Source of the DNA: Rubrivivax sp.
GTDB taxonomy: Bacteria > Pseudomonadota > Gammaproteobacteria > Burkholderiales > Burkholderiaceae_C
Reading direction: 5' to 3'
DNA: 64,000 nucleotides
Assembly (NCBI GenBank): GCA_030680415.1
Contig: JAUXVE010000134.1
Span: 46,616-110,615, forward strand
Below are positions 59,431 to 64,000 of this stretch, in pieces. The position numbers and the translations under genes are program-made. Each line of letters opens with the position of its first letter. Within the stretch, counting starts at the first letter, position 1. The notes under the pieces were generated by a model that searched no databases, was not told the DNA's origin, and worked only from the letters and a program-made list of their open reading frames with translations.

Positions 59431-60309
59431 CGCCAGGTCCAGCGCTGTCCCCGCGAATACCGCAAACCCGAGCCAGTGGTTCAGGCGAAAGGCCTTGAAG
59501 CACGCCTCGCGGGCACGGCCGCGGATCAAGCTGAAGTGCCACAACGCCTGCGCCGCGGCCGCGGCGATGCCGGCTAAAAACCAGGCACCGAGGCCGAGTG
59601 CGCGGCCGAGCAAGGCCCATGACAACAGGTACAGCGCGTAGAAGGCCATCACGCCGGCCACGTCGAAGCGACCCAGGGTGATGGCCGAGGTCTTGATGCC
59701 GATCCTCAGGTCGTCGTCGCGATCGACCATCGCATATTCGGTGTCGTAGGCCAGCACCCAGCACAGGTTCGAGGCCAGCAGCGCCCAGGCCGGCCAGGGC
59801 AGCGCCGCGCGCACGGCGTCGAGCGACCACTCGTTGCCGCCCTGTACGGCGGCGAAGGCCATCGGAATGCCGAAGCTGAAGGCCACACCGAGGACGGCCT
59901 GCGGCATCGAGAAGAAGCGCTTGGTGTACGGATAGATCAGCGTCACCGCCAGCGCCGCGAACGAGAGCAGGATCGTCGGCCCATTCGTCGTCAGCACCAG
60001 CCCAAAGGCCGCCAGCGCGAGCGCCGCGCCCAGCGCCAGAGCTTCACGCACCGGCAAGGCACCGCGGGTCACGGGGCGCTGCGCGGTGCGCGCCACATGG
60101 CGGTCGAAATCGCGATCGGCGACATCGTTGAAACAGCAACCCGCGCTGCGCATCAGCAGCGTGCCGAGCCCGAAGACCGCCAGCAAATGCCAGCCGGGGA
60201 AACCATCGGCGGCGATCCACAGCGCCGACAGCGTCGGCCACAACAGCAGCAGCCAGCCGGCCGGGCGGTTCCAGCGGATCAGGTCGAGGTACAGGGCAAG
60301 GCGGTTCAT
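59422..60309 (-). CDS. ubiA: 4-Hydroxybenzoate polyprenyltransferase
   Basis: A 295-residue integral membrane prenyltransferase of ubiquinone synthesis. Two Asp-rich prenyl-diphosphate motifs are present: NDVADRDFD (61-69) and [12 protein letters not shown] (189-200). The opening [20 protein letters not shown] is typical, so start M at 60309 is chosen. The open frame continues upstream for 58 codons through a tandem repeat, and an extended form is unlikely. The gene ends inside proC on the opposite strand. Confidence 0.94.
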   Translation of the reverse strand: MNRLALYLDLIRWNRPAGWLLLLWPTLSALWIAADGFPGWHLLAVFGLGTLLMRSAGCCFNDVADRDFDRHVARTAQRPVTRGALPVREALALGAALALAAFGLVLTTNGPTILLSFAALAVTLIYPYTKRFFSMPQAVLGVAFSFGIPMAFAAVQGGNEWSLDAVRAALPWPAWALLASNLCWVLAYDTEYAMVDRDDDLRIGIKTSAITLGRFDVAGVMAFYALYLLSWALLGRALGLGAWFLAGIAAAAAQALWHFSLIRGRAREACFKAFRLNHWLGFAVFAGTALDLALR

Positions 60310-60422
60310 CAGGCAACCTACGCGCTGCGCGCTCCGGTATTCGCCCTTGGGGCGGCCCGGCGGGCTCATCAGGCAACCGTGCTGCGCACTGCGGTATTCG
60401 CCTTGGGAACGGCCCGGCGCGC
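60306..60422. repeat. Two tandem 57-60 bp repeats upstream of ubiA
   Basis: Two units start with tcatcaggcaacc at 60306 and 60366 and end in cggcccggc. The unit lengths, 60 and 57 bases, are both multiples of three. In the ubiA frame they encode [11 protein letters not shown] and [11 protein letters not shown]. Similar peptide strings recur in Burkholderiales annotations as N-terminal extensions, which suggests a dispersed repeat. Unit ends overlap the ubiA start and the toxin stop. Confidence 0.75.
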
Positions 60423-60857
60423 TCATGGCTTGGCGAAGTAGCGCACGCCGGCGAGGCCCTCGAAGTGCGCGTCCTGCGTCCACAGCTCGGCACCGTGGCG
60501 CCGCGCGGTGGCGTAGATCAGGCTGTCGGCCAGCGGCAGGCCATTGACAGCGGCGTCGAGGGCGAGTGACAGGTCGATCGGTACGACGCTTCCGCGCTGC
60601 ATCAGCGACAAGGCGGCGGCCGCGGTTTCGTCGCCGGCTTCGCGGGCGAGTTTCTTCACCACTTCGTAGATCGTCAGCACCGGCACGACCAGGCGTTCAA
60701 CGGCCTCGACGGCGGGCGCAAACTCGTCTGCACGCTCGGTATCGGCAAAGAATTCCATCCAGCACGACGAGTCGAGCACGATCGGCGTGGCAGGCGGCTT
60801 GGCCTTGCGGGCCGCGTTGCGCCGCACTGCCACCCGGGCGCGGCCCGCCGTGCTCAC
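60423..60857 (-). CDS. PIN-domain ribonuclease toxin, second module
   Basis: A 144-residue PIN protein. Acidic site residues are visible: Asp in [16 protein letters not shown], Glu in [13 protein letters not shown], Asp in [10 protein letters not shown], and the C-terminal [18 protein letters not shown]. The basic N-terminus (about 25 residues) is longer than in most PIN toxins. GTG at 60857 overlaps the antitoxin stop (GTGA), supporting this start. It is not closely similar to the first PIN protein of the window. Confidence 0.9.
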   Translation of the reverse strand: MSTAGRARVAVRRNAARKAKPPATPIVLDSSCWMEFFADTERADEFAPAVEAVERLVVPVLTIYEVVKKLAREAGDETAAAALSLMQRGSVVPIDLSLALDAAVNGLPLADSLIYATARRHGAELWTQDAHFEGLAGVRYFAKP

Positions 60858-61063
60858 AAGCGCCGGTCCGGTTCGCGCTCGATCGCGGTCGACAGCCCGC
60901 GCGCAATCCCGCGCAGGGCGGCAGGTGGCTTGAGCGGCGTCATGCGCAGCGCGCCATTGAATTCCACAACCATCAGTTTCGCGCCGGGTTCGAGCTTGAG
61001 CCGGCGCCGCAGCTCGAGCGGGATCACGACCTGGAACTTGGGTGAGACGGTAACGGTGGTCAT
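60854..61063 (-). CDS. AbrB-family antitoxin, second module
   Basis: A 69-residue AbrB/VapB-type DNA-binding antitoxin (VTVSPKFQVVIPLELRRRLK, then PGAKLMVVEFNGALRMTPL) with a basic tail that would cap the PIN toxin. Start M at 61063 begins the fold directly. No ribosome site is seen before it, and the best promoter predicts a transcript that starts at or next to this codon. Confidence 0.9.
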   Translation of the reverse strand: MTTVTVSPKFQVVIPLELRRRLKLEPGAKLMVVEFNGALRMTPLKPPAALRGIARGLSTAIEREPDRRL

Positions 61064-61070
61064 ATCGATC

Positions 61071-61099
61071 AGTCTAGCGTATGACGATGTTAGTGTCGA
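61071..61099 (-). promoter_or_regulatory. Candidate promoter of the second PIN/AbrB module
   Basis: On the minus strand TCGACA (61099-61094) and TAGACT (61076-61071) are separated by 17 bases, matching sigma-70 spacing. The expected start of transcription is around 61064, next to the ATG at 61063, which would make a leaderless mRNA. Confidence 0.4.
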
Positions 61100-61224
61100 T
61101 CTACGTATCAACCCCCCCACGCAGGTCAGAACAGGCACGTCAAACGCCGCGCCTTGCCCGGATTGACCTTTACAGTCCCAGCCGTCGCCCCGCCTGTGCG
61201 CGACGCCGAAGGCCCGATCGAGCC

Positions 61225-62856
61225 TCAGCCTTCCAGTTTCTTCTGGAAGACCAAACCCGCGTGTTCGCGCAGGGCGTGGAACTTGATCTTCGGCCAATTC
61301 GCTTCGATCGCCCGCAGCTCCGGCGCGTATTCGACCAAGAGCGTCGGCGCATCGACCGCGTCGTAGGCCACGCGGTGGGCGTTGGCTTCGATGAAGCGCT
61401 GCATTTCCTTGGCGCCACCGTTCGCATCGTCGCAGGTCACCCAGCGGGCGATCTGGAAGCGGCTGGGCATCACGCGCGCCTTGCAGCCGTATTCATGTTC
61501 GAGGCGGTGCGCGACGACCTCGAACTGCAATTGGCCGACCGCGCCGAGCAGCAGCACGCTGCCGGCCACCGGGCGAAAGACCTGGATCGCGCCCTCTTCG
61601 CCGAGCTGCGTCAGGCCGGCCTTCAACTGCTTGGTGCGCAGCGGGTCGGCGACTTCGACGCTGCGAAACATCTCCGGCGCGAAGAAGGGCAGGCCGGTGT
61701 ATTGCAGGGCCTCGCCCTCGGTCAGCGTATCGCCGAGCTGCAGCACGCCGTGGTTCGGGATGCCGATGATGTCGCCGGCAAAGGCTTCGTCGAGCAGCTC
61801 GCGGCGCTGGCTCAAAAAACTCACCACGGTATTCGGCCGCAGCTCCTTGCCGGAGCGCACCACCTTCAGGCGCATGCCGCGCTCGAAATGGCCGCTGGCC
61901 ACGCGCACGAAGGCGATGCGGTCGCGGTGCGCCGGATCCATATTGGCCTGGATCTTGAACACCACGCCGGTGAACTTGGGTTCATCCGGATTCACCGTGC
62001 GCTGCAGCGCCACCCGCGGCGAGGGCGGCGGCGCCAGATCGACCAGCGCATCGAGGACTTCCTGCACGCCGAAATTGTTGATCGCCGAGCCGAAGAACAT
62101 CGGCGTCTGATGCCCGGCCAGGAATTGCGCCTCGTCGAAGGGCGGCGCGGCGTGCTGCAGCAGCTCGATATCGTGCTGCGCATGGGTCCACTCGGCGCCG
62201 AAGCGCTCGGCATAGGCCGGGTTGTTCAGGCCTTTCAGCACCTCGTCGTCGTTGCGCTGGCGGTCTTCGCCCGGCGCGAACACGCGCATGCGCTGCTCGC
62301 GCAAATCCATCACCCCGTGAAAGCGCTTGCCCATGCCGACCGGCCAGGTGAAGGGCACCACCTCCATGCCGAGTTCGCGCTCGATCTCGTCCATCAGCGC
62401 CAGCGGCTCCTGCACTTCGCGGTCCATCTTGTTGACGAAGGTCAGGATCGGGGTATTGCGCGCACGGCAGACCTGCAGCAAGCGCCGCGTCTGCGGCTCG
62501 ACGCCGTTGGCCGCGTCGATGACCATCAGCGCCGCATCCACCGCGGTCAGCACGCGGTAGGTGTCCTCGGAGAAGTCCTGGTGGCCGGGGGTATCGAGCA
62601 GGTTGATGACGCAATCGCGGTATTCCATCTGCATCACGCTGGATGCGACCGAGATGCCGCGCTGTTTTTCGATTTCCATCCAGTCGCTGGTGGCGTGGCG
62701 CGAGGCCTTGCGCGCCTTGACCGATCCCGCGATCTGGATCGCGCCGGAGAACAGCAGCAGCTTCTCGGTCAGCGTGGTCTTGCCCGCATCGGGGTGGGAA
62801 ATGATGGCAAACGTTCTTCTTCGCCTGACCTGCTCTGCGATCGAACCGTCTGCCAT
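61225..62856 (-). CDS. prfC: Peptide chain release factor 3
   Basis: A 543-residue translational GTPase that removes RF1 or RF2 from the ribosome after termination. G1 is HPDAGKTT (21-28), G3 LDTPGHQDFSEDTYR and G4 FVNKMDRE. The RF3-specific SDWMEIEKQRGISVASSVMQ stretch is complete. E. coli RF3 is 529 residues. M at 62856 fits the family opening. Upstream bases 62857-62920 are unusually AT-rich, with three atgtac copies, and probably hold the promoter. Confidence 0.96.
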   Translation of the reverse strand: MADGSIAEQVRRRRTFAIISHPDAGKTTLTEKLLLFSGAIQIAGSVKARKASRHATSDWMEIEKQRGISVASSVMQMEYRDCVINLLDTPGHQDFSEDTYRVLTAVDAALMVIDAANGVEPQTRRLLQVCRARNTPILTFVNKMDREVQEPLALMDEIERELGMEVVPFTWPVGMGKRFHGVMDLREQRMRVFAPGEDRQRNDDEVLKGLNNPAYAERFGAEWTHAQHDIELLQHAAPPFDEAQFLAGHQTPMFFGSAINNFGVQEVLDALVDLAPPPSPRVALQRTVNPDEPKFTGVVFKIQANMDPAHRDRIAFVRVASGHFERGMRLKVVRSGKELRPNTVVSFLSQRRELLDEAFAGDIIGIPNHGVLQLGDTLTEGEALQYTGLPFFAPEMFRSVEVADPLRTKQLKAGLTQLGEEGAIQVFRPVAGSVLLLGAVGQLQFEVVAHRLEHEYGCKARVMPSRFQIARWVTCDDANGGAKEMQRFIEANAHRVAYDAVDAPTLLVEYAPELRAIEANWPKIKFHALREHAGLVFQKKLEG

Positions 62857-62958
62857 CAGAACTCTTTCCCGATTATGTACACCGCTATGTACGCATTCCC
62901 CAATGTACTCGTAGCCTGTGGCACATCGCCTCTTCGCCGTCGCTGGCACCCCTGAGGG

Positions 62959-63813
62959 TCAAGCGGCCTGCTGTTCGAGCAGGAAGTTCGCGCCATCGAA
63001 CTGGCCGAGTGTCTCGACCAGGAAGGGCAGCACCGCGCGCAGGGCATCGTGCAGGCCGTGCGGCGGGTTGACGACGAACATCGAACTGCCGAGCAGGCCA
63101 AAACCGCGCGCATCGGCAGCCGCCAGCGTCAGTCGCGCATGCAGCCAGCCTTTGGGCGCGGACTTCGCTGCGCTGTTCTGCAGGCGCTGCGGCAGTTGCT
63201 GCGATTCGAGCGTGCGCAACTGCGGCACCCACACCAGCACCACCGCCGAGGCAAACCTTTGAAGGACTTCGCGCACGGCAGCCAGCACCTTGGCGTAATC
63301 GGCCTTCATTTCGTACGAGGGGTCGATCAACACCACGCCGCGGCGCGACGGCGGCGGCAACTCCTTGTGCAGCGCCGCGAAACCGTCGCTCAGCCCGACC
63401 GTGGTGTGTGGCCGCGAGCCCAGGAAGGCACGCAGGATGCGTTCGTCGGTCGGGTGCAGTTCGTACAGGTGCAGGCGGTCGTCGGCGCGCAGCAGCAGGC
63501 TGGCGATCGCCGGCGAACCAGGGTATTGCGCAAGCGCACCGCCACCATTGAATTCGCGCACCAGCGCGACATAGTCGGCCAGCACCTTGGGCAGGTCGTT
63601 GCGCTGGTAAAGCCTGGCGATGCCGCCCTGGAATTCGTCCTTGGTGTGGGCGTAGCGCCCTTCGAGCGAATAGCCGCCGGCGCCGGCATGGGTGTCGATC
63701 AGCGTGTAGGGCTTGTCCTTGGTCGCCATGTGCCTGAGCACTTGGGCGAGGACCAGGTGTTTGAGCACGTCGGCATGGTTGCCGGCATGAAAGGCGTGAC
63801 GGTAGGCGAGCAT
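62959..63813 (-). CDS. rlmJ: 23S rRNA (adenine2030-N6)-methyltransferase
   Basis: A 284-residue rRNA methyltransferase. The opening MLAYRHAFHAGNHADVLKH is almost diagnostic. The SAM site is TLIDTHAGAGGYSL, and the catalytic DPPY-type motif reads DPSYE, as in other RlmJ proteins. Start M at 63813 was chosen by the conserved N-terminus. It is 102 bases upstream of prfC and probably separately transcribed. Confidence 0.95.
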   Translation of the reverse strand: MLAYRHAFHAGNHADVLKHLVLAQVLRHMATKDKPYTLIDTHAGAGGYSLEGRYAHTKDEFQGGIARLYQRNDLPKVLADYVALVREFNGGGALAQYPGSPAIASLLLRADDRLHLYELHPTDERILRAFLGSRPHTTVGLSDGFAALHKELPPPSRRGVVLIDPSYEMKADYAKVLAAVREVLQRFASAVVLVWVPQLRTLESQQLPQRLQNSAAKSAPKGWLHARLTLAAADARGFGLLGSSMFVVNPPHGLHDALRAVLPFLVETLGQFDGANFLLEQQAA

Positions 63814-63836
63814 GGGGGCGCACTGTAGCCGCCGCG

Positions 63837-63860
63837 GCCAGGCCGGGCTCGGGGCCTGGC
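63837..63860. terminator. Hairpin before the right-edge gene
   Basis: Arms gccaggcc (63837-63844) and ggcctggc (63853-63860) pair perfectly around an eight-base loop. It could end transcription coming from either side or mark the edge of an inserted element. Confidence 0.4.
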
Positions 63861-63910
63861 TAGTCCAATGAATCATTGAAATCGGATGCATTGCCCACAG
63901 ATAGTGAGGC

Positions 63911-64000
63911 ATGCAAAGAACGATGCTTACGAGCGAACAACGAATCGAGCTGGACGCCGTGATGCGCAAGCGCCACGGCAATGCGGCGCTGGCGCGCAGA
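63911..64000 (+). CDS. Probable transposase start (IS630-like), 3' partial
   Basis: Thirty codons before the window ends: MQRTMLTSEQRIELDAVMRK and then RHGNAALARR. This resembles the N-terminal helix-turn-helix of IS630-family transposases, which often begin LT-x-E-R-x-x-L. The preceding 50 bases are AT-richer than the rest and hold a promoter-like TTGAAA (63876)/GATAGT (63900) pair with 18-base spacing. The start could also be the ATG at 63923. Family is a guess from a short stretch. Confidence 0.5.
   Translation, partial: MQRTMLTSEQRIELDAVMRKRHGNAALARR

Noticed and set aside
60310..60483. 58-codon N-terminal extension of UbiA
   Set aside because: It is encoded by the tandem repeat and part of the toxin gene. 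The family N-terminus begins at 60309.

Overview
The window is very GC-rich and densely coded, and reads as a chromosome segment of a Burkholderiales betaproteobacterium. The Rubrivivax/Leptothrix/Ideonella-like clade is the best guess. Pointers are the nine-gene atp operon in the order IBEFHAGDC, an nrt-nirBD-nitrate reductase-ybiB-cobA cluster, a homodimeric-type pyruvate dehydrogenase E1, and short hairpin-rich intergenic repeats typical of this order. No rRNA, tRNA or CRISPR array was recognised. The first gene is cut by the left edge, and a probable transposase by the right edge.

Layout. 1-6 kb: an oligopeptide-type ABC ATPase, a PIN/AbrB toxin-antitoxin pair, a 100-bp relic copy of part of the ABC gene, and a very large SNF2-family helicase. 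6-18 kb: a secreted-type metzincin protease fold, a TonB-dependent receptor, an elaborate nested palindromic element, glutathione synthetase, an outer membrane barrel, a TPR-GGDEF protein, the ABC-F ATPase Uup, a DUF938 methyltransferase and a RIO-type kinase. 18.7-23.7 kb: a tight operon of an EamA exporter, an Asp/Glu racemase, a PLP aminotransferase, a PhzF-like protein, a VOC protein and an AlaX-like tRNA editing protein. 23.8-34.6 kb: cytochrome c', cytochrome b561, a solo pyruvate dehydrogenase E1, a sugar epimerase/lactonase pair, GlpD, and a redoxin-DsbD pair. 34.8-42.3 kb: the complete F1Fo ATP synthase operon, ended by a strong hairpin. 42.4-43.1 kb: aquaporin.

43.3-55.2 kb, all on the minus strand: a nine-gene nitrate assimilation operon. 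It runs from nitrate uptake (nrtA, nrtB, nrtD) through nitrite reductase (nirB, nirD) and a molybdopterin nitrate reductase with its FeS-plus-membrane-anchor fusion partner, to ybiB and cobA, which makes the siroheme precursor needed by NirB. Transporter, both reductases and cofactor synthesis are therefore co-transcribed. The 276-bp leader before nrtA carries hairpins and a T-rich tract that could attenuate transcription. 55.5-64 kb: two orphan envelope proteins, glutamate dehydrogenase, proC, ubiA, a second PIN/AbrB pair, prfC, rlmJ and the start of a probable transposase.

The least explained structures are the 267-bp nested perfect palindrome upstream of gshB (9809-10075) and the quinol-linked, cytoplasmic-looking nitrate reductase with a DmsB-DmsC fusion. 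Repeats inserted in frame or in operon spacers (atpE-atpF, atpA-atpG, nirB-nirD, inside nrtB, upstream of ubiA) form a recurring theme.
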